From Cladorhizidae sp. MBARI D1340-BT2 (taxonomy: Eukaryota > Porifera > Demospongiae > Poecilosclerida > Cladorhizidae), in contig JAQNBH010000011.1 in NCBI GenBank assembly GCA_028752905.1, positions 18,073,909 through 18,137,908 on the forward strand: 64,000 nucleotides of DNA, read 5' to 3'. The notes beneath the pieces were generated by a model. The model ran no database searches. It was not told where the DNA came from and saw nothing but the letters and a program-made list of their open reading frames with translations. Shown in pieces: positions 20,251 to 31,344 of the stretch. The first letter of the stretch is position 1; every line of letters starts with the position of its first letter. The translations under genes were made by a program, and so were the position numbers.

Positions 20251-21290
20251 ACTCTATGAAACAAGGGGCACCCTTTTTCAAAGCACTGAATAGGGGACCC
20301 GCCCACCTGGCAAAATCAGGGATGAACCTCCGGTAGTAGCCGGCGGTGCCCAGGAAAGCCCTTAGCCCCTTCTGATTGGTTGGCCTATGAAAGTCTCGTA
20401 AAGCCTTTATCCTTGCCTCTGGGACACTGACCAACCCGTCACCAATTTCGTGACCCAAGTATTCTAAGGAATGTGTGCCCCACACGCACTTGCTGGGCTT
20501 GGCTGTCAAGCCTGCTTCCCTAAGGGCACCTAACACACCTCTTATGTGTACAAGATGTTCCTCCCAAGAAGAAGAATAGATCAAGACATCGTCCATATAT
20601 ATAGCGCTATGCTCAGCTTGTTGGCTCAAAGCCACATGCATGCAACGTTGAAAAGTTGCGGGTGCATTCATTAACCCAAAAGGCATGCACGTAAATGCGA
20701 ACTTGCCCCATGGTGAGCAAAAAGCAGTTTTGTCCTGGCTATCTTTGTCTAAAGGTACCTGATAGAAGCCTTTGTTCATATCAAGTTTGGTCAGCCATGT
20801 TGCTCCGGCAACATTGTCGAGAAGCTCTTGCACCACAGGCATTTGGTATGGATCTGCCTTCGTCGCCTTATTCAAAAGCCTGTAATCTATACAGAGTCTA
20901 ATGGTATTGGTCTCCTTCTTACGTACCGGTACCATTGGGAAATACCATGGGCTTTTTTATGGTACTAGCATGCTGTGCCTGACTAGCGACTGAATTTCTT
21001 CCTTCAGTTCTGCTCTCCAGCCAGGCGCTATCCTATAAGGAAACGATCTAATTGGCTTTGACTCCCCAGTATCAATTTCATGTACATCATGCTTGGCTCT
21101 TCCCAGTTCTATGCTTGTTACATCTGGGAATTGATCTATGATGTCTTGCAATTCTGTCTGCTGAATGTCAGACAGGACTGGAACTCCCATCTTGACCTTT
21201 CCTACAGGTTCAGTTGGCCCTTCGCTTTCATCCGCTACCACTACCCGAAAGAGGTTAGCAACTGGAGTTCGCGATTCTTTGAGACGATTG
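20250..21290 (-). pseudogene. Reverse transcriptase of the Gmr1-like element
   Basis: The minus strand gives a pre-RT segment (LSDIQQTELQDIIDQFPDVT and HEIDTGESKPIRSFPYRI, about 21190-21020). One frame change near 20950 follows. Next is an almost complete RT: IRLCIDYRLLNKATKADPY, ATWLTKLDMNKGFYQVPL with the first catalytic Asp, CMPFGLMNAPATFQ, and YMDDVLIYS at about 20576-20602. The thumb (GLRAFLGTAGYYRRFIPDF) follows. It is much better preserved than the RT at 38900-39560. The RT lies downstream of integrase on its strand. Confidence 0.9.
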
Positions 21291-22430
21291 ACATGGACTA
21301 CGGAATAATGGCATCTCTTTTCAGGGACAGCAATCTTGTAATTGCAATCCGATAGCTTTGCCAAAACCTCGTAGGGCCCTTCTCAAATGGAATGTAGCTT
21401 CCCAGTTAACCCTGGATTATGGCAGAGGACCATATCACCTGGTTCAAAACACCTCGGTTTGGTACCCAAATCATATGCAGCCTTTGATTTTTCTTTGTAA
21501 GCTTCTTCATTTTTATATGCGACTTGGTGTAGAATGGTAAGGGTTTCCCTAAGTTCGTTCACCCATTCTACAGCACTGATAAAGCTAAGGTCACCTTTGA
21601 CCCACCCAGACTTCATAGCCTCTAAGGGTCCTCTGAGATTACGTCCATGAACTAACTCATAGGGAGAGAATCCGGTTGCAGCATGGGGAGTGGCACGGTA
21701 AGCCAGTAGACAATATTTTAACAGTCTATCCCATTCCTCTTTACCTCCCTCTACTTTCCTAAGCATCCCCTTCAAGCACGAGTGCCACCTTTCGAGCACA
21801 CCATTTGTTTGGGGGTGGTAGGCTGTAGTTTTCAGTTTTTCAATATTTTAGTAGACGACACAATTCACTATTAACCTTCCCAATAAATACAGAGCCTTGG
21901 TCGGAGAGTAATTCCATGGGAATGCCTGTGTGCGCTACTACCTCCATTATGCCCTCTGCAACTGTTATGGCATCCACTTTGGTATGGCATAAGGATAATC
22001 TTGTGCCAAAGCACATTACAGTTAGTATGTACTTGAACCCACTCTTGGTTATGTTCAAGGGACCAAATCACATGCTAAGCGTTGATATGGAAGAGAGATG
22101 ATGGGAGTTACAGTTAGAGGGGCTTTGGGTTTGAGCCGCCTGCCTGCCCTCTGGCATTCCGGGCATTCACTACAGTAAGCCTTTACATCTTTCCTCAACC
22201 CTGGCCAAGTAAAGTGTTGGGCAAGACTCGCCACCATCTTGTTGTGGGATAAATGTCCCCCGGCTAAGACTCTGTGCCCTACGTCCAAAACCTCCCGACG
22301 CCTACAATAAGGGACAACAACTCGAGTCCATTCCCTCCCAGGGTCTATCAGTTTGACATGTACTAAAACTCCATCTTCCCACAAATATCCATCCTCCTTC
22401 TTCTCTGCCTTCCTCCTCATCTCAACCAAA
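21290..22430 (-). pseudogene. Integrase placed upstream of RT
   Basis: On the minus strand the zinc-binding part comes first (GHRVLAGGHLSHNK, then CSECPECQ, near 22140-22290). The core follows, with Asp in RLACDLVP, Asp in LLSDQGSVFIG and Glu in LERWHSCLKG. The C-terminus has YRATPHAATGFSPYELVHGR and, after a stop near 21383, a GPY/F-type module (EGPYEVLAKLSDCNYKI, then HVNRLKES). All catalytic acidic residues remain, but at least three frame breaks separate the pieces. The GPY/F module runs directly into the pre-RT linker, so integrase and RT belong to one polyprotein in the order INT-RT. Confidence 0.88.
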
Positions 22431-23770
22431 CTACCATCTTCCTTTTGCTGGGTAATGAGCTCGTTGACTCCCTCCTTTCCCCTTCTAAGGATAGGGAGTA
22501 GTTGATTGCTAAAGACACCCGATTAAGACAATCTGCCTCACACGACGCCGAAGCATCTTCTTCCACCTCGTCCTCACTCATACACCCTTCCTCTGCAACA
22601 GCCCTCACGCTTTGACCGCTTACTCCTTCCTCTTCTGGAGGAATAGTAGAAGACCTATTCTCGTCCTCTGCTAATTTACTCAACTCAACTTCCCGCTTGG
22701 GTGATTGGACTTCAGGGTTAGCCTTCTTCCTATTTGATTTTTGCTTTGGTGAGGGCAGTAGTTTTGGTTCAGCACCATCCCTTATGTCTGCTAGTTGGTT
22801 AATGACTTCCCTGTCCTCAACCACCTGGCTTTGGGCCCTAGTTATAGATGCTTGAGCATCAACTTCCTCAGTTATGGGCTTACACATAATCCAAGCCTTC
22901 ACACTAGGGTGATCCCTACCCAACAAGATGTAATTAGCATCACCGTCAATAACAAAAACAACCATAGATTTCTTAGTTATACCGTCTACAGTTAAGGGGG
23001 GGACTATTGTAAAAAAAAATTTTTTTTTTTTTTTTTTTACCCGTGGTTACAACTTTAGAGCTCCGTAGATTCTGCAAACTTCATGGTATGGACTTGATAT
23101 ATAGCTCAAAAGATAGGTCTCTCTGTGTGCTCTCTTTTGATACTAAAAATGCTTCATTAGGTATAACTATAGGAAAGTTACTAGACCCTAAAGCGGAGGG
23201 ACCTAAAAAATCTGAATCGCCGCAACCTCCACAGAAACCACTCCGTTGCAAAGTGCCAAAAAATTGAAAATGGTACGTGGCGCTCAATAAAAATTTATTA
23301 CTGGTCAGACGCGTGGGTGCAAAATTGAGGGCGTTGATTTTTCAACGCCCTCAATTTTGCACCCACGCTTCTGACCAGTAATAAATTTTTAACGCCTAGT
23401 CCATTTTTTTGGCACTTTGCAACTCGGAGTGGGGTTGCGGCGATTCAGATTTTTTAGGTCCCTCCGCTTTAGGGTCTAGTAACTTGCCTATAGTTATACC
23501 TAATGAAGCATTTTTTGTATCAAAAGAGAGCACACAGAGAGACCTATCTTTTGAGCTATATATCAAGTCCATACCATGAAGTTTTGCAGAATCTACGGAG
23601 CTCTAAAATTTTAACCAGGGTAAAAAAAGAAAAAAATTAAATTTAGCCTCGTCCCCCCTTAAGTCTACATTGGCAGTTTTAAGGTTAGCTATCCCTCTGT
23701 TGGCTAGTACGGCCTTCGCCATCCTACCAGTGTACTGGTGAGTTTGTATTAACCTTGCCGGTGTCGTGCG
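22431..23770 (-). pseudogene. Protease-region N-terminal pol fragment, split by a foldback insertion
   Basis: Frame 22965-22417 (minus) opens with VFVIDGDANYILLGRD, an aspartic-protease-like strand and flap sequence, then a charged Ser/Glu-rich linker to integrase. Its upstream part (about 23664-23752, including TGRMAKAVLANRGIANLKTA) lies on the far side of the foldback element at 22996-23658. Upstream of 23770 the gag is missing and the sequence changes to the promoter region of the next gene, so the 5' end has been lost. Confidence 0.6.
22996..23658. mobile_element. Foldback element of the GGGGGG-ended family, copy 2 (663 bp, near-palindromic)
   Basis: TTAA flanks both ends (22992-22995 and 23659-23662). 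The element starts GGGGGGGACTATTG and ends CCTCGTCCCCCC. Arms of nearly 300 bp are almost complementary along their whole length. They meet in the centre at AACGCCCTCAATTTTGCACC and its complement (about 23315-23360). The single strand could therefore form a very long hairpin. It interrupts a protease reading frame that continues on both sides, showing insertion after the retroelement arrived. Confidence 0.93.
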
Positions 23771-23897
23771 CATATTAGTCCCGCTGCCATATTTGTCCCT
23801 TTTGCTACACCGCGCAAGCGCAGCCGCGCAAAATTAATAAACCACGCATCAATAAAGTCAGCTGCCAAATTTGTCCCTCGTGTGGAGCTGAATTGTG
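23771..23897 (+). promoter_or_regulatory. CpG-containing upstream region of the integrase-protease-PHD gene
   Basis: This 127-bp stretch has a CpG cluster (CACCGCGCAAGCGCAGCCGC, about 23808-23827). It also has two similar direct repeats, GCTGCCATATTTGTCCC (about 23780) and GCTGCCAAATTTGTCCC (about 23860). It lies directly before the ATG at 23898 and may be a promoter and 5' UTR. No TATA box is obvious. Confidence 0.35.
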
Positions 23898-26800
23898 ATG
23901 GTGAGGACAGAGAAGGACCCTGCAGTATATCTGCGGAAGATCGAATATTTCCTTAAGAATGGAAAATACAGTTGTGACACGAGTGCGAAGGAGCACAGTG
24001 GAATAAGAAAAAGAATTGATAGATTTGACATCATTGGTAGGTGAAAACCACCTCTTGGTACATTGGCATTCAGATAACATAAGTATTGCCAACATTCTGT
24101 ACAAATACCAACATTCTATGCTGTGTGCACTTTAAGACGTGACAACAAAGAGGTTCTGTAAATCACATCGACTTCAATTTATAGCTCACCAATTAGGAAC
24201 TTCCTCTGCCCAATAGTTCATTGCGATAATAATTATGGCACTTGTTTGTTATTCACCTGGGACTAAATTACAAATCAATGTCAATTACAAATCAATGTCT
24301 AGTTCATGATCGGAAAATTTGATAGTAGTAAGCTCCCGCGACCAGCAATAAATAAATAGGATAATCTTTCTGCTTTCTGTAAGTCAGCTTGAATTTCTCA
24401 AGCCACATGCCTACTCACAACCCCTTCTCCTCTCGACAACATCAACGGTGACACCTCCATCTGTCTCCCTTGTCACGAAGTTCCAAAGTCATTGCATGGT
24501 TGTTGCTGCAATAACGTTTTTTTTGGAGCCCCCCCCCCGCTATTGAAGGAAATTGACGCTAGCAGCCTTATCTGGGATAAGGCTTGACAAGTTCAGAAAA
24601 TTCATTTTCGATCTGGACATTGGGGGAGGGAGAATAAGAGTAACATTCGATTCATTCGATTCATTCAAAACATTGGTGGCGGGGGAATAACAAACGAGTG
24701 CCATAATTATTTATACAATGTCTTGATAATTATAAGTACTAATCCCCCAAAAACTCACCCGGCCTTCCAGACCGTTTCCAGCCATTTCTCCCATTTTTGA
24801 CCCATCCACGCCCTATCATGACCATCGCCACCACCACCAGAGTGAGGAGAGAAAAAAATTCTCTCAAAATCAACTTTCAATGAGTTTTCTCGACCTCCCA
24901 GACATTTGCATTAATAAAGATTTTTTCAGTAGTAGTTGTAGTCGAGTAGTAACAATCCGATCCGGCTGAAATTCAGTCCTAACCTTTATTTTGTACCTCT
25001 GACCCTCTGACCACAGTGTCATTGGGACACTGATATCATCTACCTGGCAGAGGTTTTATGGGAAATTCCAAGATGTATTTATTCTGTATTTAAATATTTA
25101 AAAACTTCATTTGTAAAAATATTAATATATTGTAGGTGAAAGAATGTATTACACCCAACCCACAATGAACCATCCAAATGAGACAGTTAAGCGGCTGGTC
25201 CTTTTCTCTAGTGATGAACATCAGATGGTACTACGTGAGGCCCATGACGTCAATGGTGCTCACCAAGGGCAAAAGCGTACCTTAGCACGACTGACACAGG
25301 ATTATTACTGGACTACTATGGCCAAAGATGTTGTTAGTTGGGTAAGAATAGTTTAGTGCACAGCATCTATAATTAAAATGTCAACAAGTGATGATGAGGC
25401 TTTAAATAGGCTTTAGATAAACATCAATCTCATTGGTTGTAAGAAATAAGAAAAATAATGGGAAAAAATGTACTCATACCATATTATGAGCAGTGAGCAA
25501 TTATGAGCAGTGAGCATTATATTTTGTTCGCAACTTTAAAGCTTAATTAAGAAACTCGTAAATCGTGTAACAAAATTAACAATACTGTATTGATTCTACT
25601 TATTTGTTAATTGAAGTTGAAATTTATTATATCACATTGACACTGAATAGTGCTGTAACCATATAGCTAATAATATGTTACTTTTTTATACCTTTAGCTA
25701 AGCACTTGTCACAAGTGCCAGAAGATGCAGATGATCAAGACGATTGCACCCGAGTTACATCCCATTAAAGTTTTGAGCAGGTAACTAAGTTACTGTGACC
25801 AAGTGTACTGAGCAATGATGTGCAAATGATAGAAAAGATGCCCATTGGAAATACGTTAGGCCCAACTGGGGAAATATATGATAGTCATAGCAATATATAT
25901 ATAATTATTGTAATACGTAACAAAACTTAAAATGACGGGTAGACTTGGCTTTGATATTGTGCTGTCATAACAATCACTCCATTACTGCCTCCACACAACC
26001 ACAAGTGACCTCACAAATAATTATAAACTTCAGCAATAATAATATATTCTTGGATAACGATCCCTATATTACTGCCTCCACAACCACAAGGGACGTCACA
26101 AATAATGATAAAATCCAGATTACTCTAACATAAGGTATGAAGCTTAGTTTTGCAAGAAAATGTGCTGCTATATATACCCTCTAGCATCAGTTATTTATCA
26201 CAATTTTGCTGTCCGTTCTGGAGGCAGTAATGTAGGGATTGTTATCCAAGAATATATTATTGCTGAAGTTTATGAGGTCCCTTATGGTTGTGTGGAGGCA
26301 GTAATGGAGTGATTGTTATGACAGCACAATATCAAAGCCAACCCTACATGTCCTTTTATTTAGTAAAGTTTATTTACGTATTACTTGTTCCCACTATTTT
26401 TTAAAGCTTTCGTGAATTGGAATACTGTTTTGATGCTATATATGCCTGCAATGCCCACACGAAGAGGAGTGTCCTGGTCAGACCTAGCCCAGGTTACTCC
26501 CAAGGCAAGTTGGTATGCATGCATGACAAGTTTGGGACAGATTGGTCCAGTGGTTTGGAATGCCATAAGGAACAATCCTAAAATGCTTCCCCCATCAGTA
26601 ACTACATTCAGCAATCTTTCTTTGATTCCAAAAGCCATACCCTCAATCCAACGTGTCTAACACAGCGATTTGGTAAAGGATCGAGCAATTTGGGTTGCAC
26701 ACGCCGTTCAAAGATGGCATCTTAGACAAACTATATATGCAAAAATCAACTGGAAGTCGCCTTTTTTTTAGTAGCTCTCTAAAGTGATACCAAAAGGCAC

Positions 26801-29800
26801 CTTCCCAGATAGCGCTCTACAAAATGGCATAAAAATTAATGAAGTCTATGCAGCCAATAAGATGATGATGATGTGCTGATGACGTCATTTTTCCGACCTT
26901 TTTTTTTAGTTTGGAGAAATGCGCTTCTGTGTGCTATATTGTTGGAAGGATTTCTGCGACATACTTTTTTAGGGTCTGTATAGGGATAGAATCGAGCATA
27001 TGGCGAGTTTTAGTTTGTATTGCTGAATGACCTCTGACCTGCCAACCCTACATGAGAGTGCTAACACATTTTAAAATGTAGGCAAGAGAAGCCTAAACTT
27101 TTAGGCTGCATGAATAGGTCTGATATTGGACAAGTTAGTATATAGGGAGATATAAAAATAAGAGATGCTACATATACAGATTAAACACAGATTAAATTGA
27201 ATATTTTTTTTTGTTAATTTTATTTTATTTCTATATCTAGTCAATTATGATCAAACAAGTTAGAGGATCCTTTACCAATCCAAATCTTATGCACTACTGT
27301 ATATAATAATTAAACTGCATAAAATCAGGTAATTACAGGCACATCTGATTTGCTTAAAATCATGTTGCAACTTACAGATGGGAGATTTTGGGTATAGACC
27401 TCATTGGCCCATTTGCGGCCACAGACGAAGGCCATAGATATGTCTGCACTGTCACAGATCTCTTTACCAAGTGGGTATTTGCTCGGCCAATCAAGTCCAA
27501 GTCAGCTGGTGATGTCGCAAGCATTCTACTCGAGCTCATCTACAGTTATGGTCCTCCCCAAAAAATGATAATGGATCAGGGGCGTGAATTTATAAACCAG
27601 GTAACTAACTTAATAAAACTGTTGCCATCTGTGTTCATGACATGACATGTATGTGGTCTGAGAAGTGAAAATTAATCAAGGAAAATGTGTTGGATTTGTT
27701 TACAAGAGCAAAGTTAGACTATTCAGTACAAGGCAGACTTAACACAATTTAAGATAACTTTATTAGCGACTTCAGTCTTGATTCTCTGGACATTTCCTCC
27801 TGCTTCCTTTTGATAAATATTCATGCAGAGTAATGTTCTGTTTGTGTGTTTGTGTGAACTTATTTGATAACTAAGCTCAATGATGTTGTCTTGACTGCTT
27901 TTGGAGTGAAGCGGATGGTATGTTCAGCATATCACCCTCAGAGCAATGGCCAAGATGAGCGGACTAATCAAACTCTTAAGAGGGCACTGTCCAAGTATAC
28001 AAACAATGCTCAATCTGACTGGAACAAGTAAGCTACCAATATTTAATAATAATTTTTCAAGATTGACAGTTTGTTAATAAATAGAGAGATTTCTACTATA
28101 TTACCACCACCTTCCAATAGATGCCAATATCACATTTCATGCTAATCTGTGATTACCATAGAAAATCTCACCAGAATCTCTCCAATGAATCCTCTCGCAC
28201 TGAAACACCCACCCACACACACACACACATACACACGTATTATAAAAAAATTAATGATGAAAAGGCATAAAAAATAACATTATTAGTAGTTATTGCTACC
28301 GTATTGCTACAAAATTTGATTAAGTTTTGCGAGTGCATTGTTATTCGCAAAACATACTCGCAACCTTTTTTATCGCACAAAACATTCCGCGTGCATATTG
28401 CAGCCAAAAGCCAGACGGTTTACTAGCGAGAAAGAAGCTGACTACAGTGTGACCATTCGAAAGTGCTTCAAACGATCCCTGCCAACTAGCGAAGACGTAG
28501 GAATCAATCAGAGAAGTATCAGGAGAGCAAACGAAAATGTGCAAAGGGTACAATGGGCGCAGAAAAGTGCCAACCAATCTTGTTATAATTAGTGGTACTT
28601 ATTATAAAACGCAAAACTAAGAGCGTATTATACATTTATGGAGCTCAAAATCTCAAAATTGCACATTGTAGCAATATGGTATATTATTTTCCAAATTCTT
28701 ATATACTAAAAATATAAACATGGTTTTTGGTGTGCATATACCTTGAATGTGCTGCTTGTATATAGTTATGATTTCTATGTATGATGTTTGTGTACTTATG
28801 TAGATATGTACTCCCCACAACTTATGGTATCAATACAAGTGTCCAGTCTTCAACAAAGCAACAGCCATTTGTGTTGATGTTCTACCGAACAGCTAGGGGT
28901 TCCATTGCCATCAATGCAGAACATGAGAATGAGCAGGAGCTTCTCTATGAAAACATCTCACTCACAATGTCTCCTGAAGACATACAATCTAATTTGGAGA
29001 AGCATGTGGCAGATGTAAGAACAAAACTGACTGGCAAACATAAATATGTGACATGACACTTTTTTGTAACCAAAAATGGGGGACAAATAGTTTAATGAAA
29101 ATGTTTGATGCACTCTCAAAAAATCATGTTACAGATCTGTTTTACTTTGTAATCACATAGGTACATATCATGGATGAGAAGATACGGTTGAAAATTGAAG
29201 AAGCTAAAGCGAAGCATAAAGCTTATTTCGATTCCAAGCAAAAAAGAGGCTTAAAGCGCTTTACTTTTGCAATAGGTATGTTTTTATGAATTAATGTGTA
29301 CCTTTAATGTGTGCCTTTATATAAGCTGAATGAAATTAGAGTCCCATTGTTGTTTCTGAGAAAAAATCGAAAGGCCAAGAATAATAAAATTTTCTGGATA
29401 GATGTATTTCAGAGTTTTGATAAATTTTAGAATGTCCTTGTCTGTTTTCTTGTGATATTTTTTTATCTGTCGCTCGACCTTTACTGGATGGTTTTAATTT
29501 TATATTACTAACCTGTTGACTATCATAGGTGATTATGTCCTTAAGAGGAACGCAAGGAAGGTATCCAGGAAAGGAGACAGGCTGGCCCAGGACTGGTTGG
29601 GACCCTATGTAATCGTTGATGTCTCACCCAAGGGACTCTGCACACTGCAGGATAACAACCAAAACATTATGAAGGTTAAGGTTAATGTCGGGCTCTTGAA
29701 GCCTTACTTAACTAGAGAGTTGCCAGTTCAACATGAGATACCTTCATCCATCCAGTCACACAACACCAGTTCGAACAACCCTGGACCATCTGATGAGTTG

Positions 29801-31248
29801 AGTGATGCAGGGAGTCCAGAGAAGAGACAATGCCTACTCATTCGACAGACTAAAAAAGATAGTCCAGTCCTCCCACCACCTGATAGAAACACACCTCTCT
29901 CTAGTGAGCCAACATCAGACTGTGTTGTAACCAGTGTTACACAAGTTGTGCCTAGAATGCTTGGAAAACCCTTGCCTTGCAAACCACTTGTCCGTTACAG
30001 AAAATTCCCTGATGACTTTTTAAAAATTCTGCTGTCTGAAGCATGGCTCGAGGACACACACATAGATGAGGCGCAGGCTCTACTTCACAATCAGTTTCCA
30101 AAGATGGGTGGCTTCCAGTCCATTGGGTATGTGGCACCAGGAAGTGGAGGCTCAATAACTGGAACTCCGGTTCGGGATTATATCCAAATCATGAATACTG
30201 GCGGCCACTGGGTCTGTGTGTCCAGCATAGGAATGCCCAAGGGGACTGTGCGGGTGTATGACAGCATCTATACAAGAACCAGTAAGAAATAACTTGAATG
30301 AGAATATTTTATATGCTAAACTTTAAAAAAAATTACACATTCTGATTAGGTGGATCAAGAATTAACTGTTCTCAATTTCCAAACAACTTTTATGACATGC
30401 ATTGGAAATTGAATAATGTCATTGGTCCAACAGTGTTGTTTTATTTTAATCCTCTCAATTAAAAAATTGGGCTCCTTGATAACTACTGTGTGAGCTTAGA
30501 AATCTATACTCTATTTTTTACTTGCGTAATATCTCAACTCAAGCATCACATTAAGAACCAGGGCCTTGCGAGAGTGACAATTTCACCTAAATAATTATGA
30601 TTCACAGCTCCATATTAATGGCAAGATGCCCATGTATAGAACAACAACGAACCCACTAAAATAGTGTTACCATTCAATCAATTCTTGTGAAATAAATAGT
30701 AGTTATATTAGTTATATACTACAAACAATTAATAGTTGTTTCGTTCGTTTGTTCTTTATTGTTGTTGGATCATTGCAGAACTGGATACACTAAAATGCCT
30801 GGCATGGATGGAATTCTATCAAGGAAGCCACCTGACCATACAGAAACCATACATGCATCAACAGGCTGGAGGCAATGACTGTGGTTTATTTGCCATTGCT
30901 GTTGCAACCGCATTATGCAATGGTGTGGACCCATCAACAATAACATTTGATCAAACAAAGATGCGGTCCCACCTGACGAGATCTTTCCAGACATCTCACA
31001 TCAAACTATTCCCTGTTCAAGGATGCCGACGGAAAGCCACAAGCAAGAAGCTCAAGACTGTTCTTAGGGAACCATTGATCTGTGTTTGCAGACAACCCCA
31101 TGACCGTGCCCTCACAGTGGCACAGTGCAGCAAGTGTAGTGAATGGTTCCACCAATCATGTGCACAGATTCCACCATCAGCCATCATCAACCGGGAGGAG
31201 GAGTGGAACTGTGGCAGTTGTTTCGACAGGGAATTGGGTGCCACTTAA
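23898..31248 (+). CDS. Nine-exon gene: Ginger/GIN-like integrase fused to Ulp1-type protease and PHD finger
   Basis: Exons are 23898-24036, 25136-25341, 25698-25780, 27378-27600, 27876-28027, 28804-29014, 29161-29275, 29529-30281 and 30779-31248. Every intron is GT-AG. The phases join perfectly to 2352 nt, giving 783 residues with no internal stop. Residues 1-115 give a basic N-terminus and the first half of a zinc finger (H83, H89), completed by C119 and C122. The integrase core has D150, D209 and E245, with 35 residues between the last two (DD35E). A GPY/F module is at about 377-437, a Ulp1/C48-like protease at about 555-675 and a PHD finger at 729-775. The family resembles Ginger transposases and the host GIN1/KRBA2-type genes derived from them. 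Whether this copy is an active transposon or a domesticated gene is open. The start is the first ATG of a frame that matches the family N-terminus. Confidence 0.85.
24037..25135. other. Intron 1 of the integrase-protease-PHD gene
   Basis: The 1099-bp intron has donor GTAGGT and acceptor TTGTAG. It holds a poly-C tract (about 24530-24539) and no recognisable coding sequence. Confidence 0.7.
25937..26347. mobile_element. Foldback MITE in intron 3 of the integrase-protease-PHD gene
   Basis: Arms of about 130 bp (25937-26078 and 26217-26347) are near-perfect complements. They begin with CTTGGCTTTGATATTGTGCT on the left and AGCACAATATCAAAGCCAAC on the right. A 21-bp phrase with CACTCCATTACTGCCTCC is inside both arms. 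The loop is about 140 bp. No coding potential is seen. Confidence 0.88.
26385..26660. other. Segment open on both strands, inside intron 3
   Basis: A 91-codon plus frame (26385-26660) and an 85-codon minus frame (26638-26381) overlap almost fully. The minus reading has hydrophobic stretches (ILGLFLMAFQTTGPICPKLV) that could be membrane segments. The plus reading is basic and Ser/Pro-rich. I recognise neither. It could be a captured exon or repeat sequence. Confidence 0.25.
27378..28027 (+). CDS. Exons 4-5 of the gene: DD35E integrase core
   Basis: Exon 4 (27378-27600) reads WEILGIDLIGPF with the first catalytic Asp and ends with KMIMDQGREFINQ carrying the second. Exon 5 (27876-28027) gives AYHPQSNGQDERTNQTLKRA with the Glu. 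Intron 4 (275 bp) lies between the second Asp and the Glu, so the catalytic centre is assembled only after splicing. Spacing of 35 residues is that of retroviral and gypsy integrases. The domain would cut and join DNA ends in the nucleus if active. Confidence 0.88.
28298..28681. mobile_element. MITE-like element in intron 5
   Basis: Left end TACCGTATTGCTACAAAATT matches the complement of the right end, where GTAGCAATATGGTA is at 28668-28681. A TA dinucleotide on each side would fit a Tc1/mariner-type target duplication. The internal 84-codon frame (28338-28592) shows no motif. Confidence 0.55.
29529..31248 (+). CDS. Exons 8-9 of the gene: GPY/F, Ulp1/C48-like protease and PHD finger
   Basis: Exon 8 starts with GDYVLKRNARK and DWLGPYVIVDVS, the GPY/F fold. 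A Ser/Pro-rich linker follows, then a protease start (AWLEDTHIDEAQALL) with the likely catalytic His603 in GGHWVCV and Asp621 in VYDS. Exon 9 brings Q656 and Cys662 in QQAGGNDCGLFAIA, the Gln-x5-Cys arrangement of Ulp1 peptidases. Last comes a C4-H-C3 PHD pattern (C729, C731, C744, C747, H752, C755, C772, C775). Ulp1 enzymes remove SUMO-like modifiers, and PHD fingers often bind histone tails. These functions for this protein are inference. Confidence 0.85.
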
Positions 31249-31321
31249 ATAATTGAGACTGAATCTGTTTGTTCTTGTTGGGATTTTTTTCTGGGTAATT
31301 ATTAATGTCTCATTTTCATAC

Positions 31322-31327
31322 AATAAA
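31322..31327 (+). terminator. Candidate polyadenylation signal AATAAA
   Basis: AATAAA lies 73 bp after the stop codon of the integrase-protease-PHD gene, within a T-rich 3' region. It is the first such hexamer after the stop. Confidence 0.55.
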
Positions 31328-31344
31328 CTGTCTTAGTTTCCATA

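Noticed and set aside
29015..29056. Extension of exon 6 to the stop near 29056
   Set aside because: The donor GTAAGA at 29015 and the phase-0 acceptor at 29160 restore a continuous family-like sequence, so the stop is intronic.
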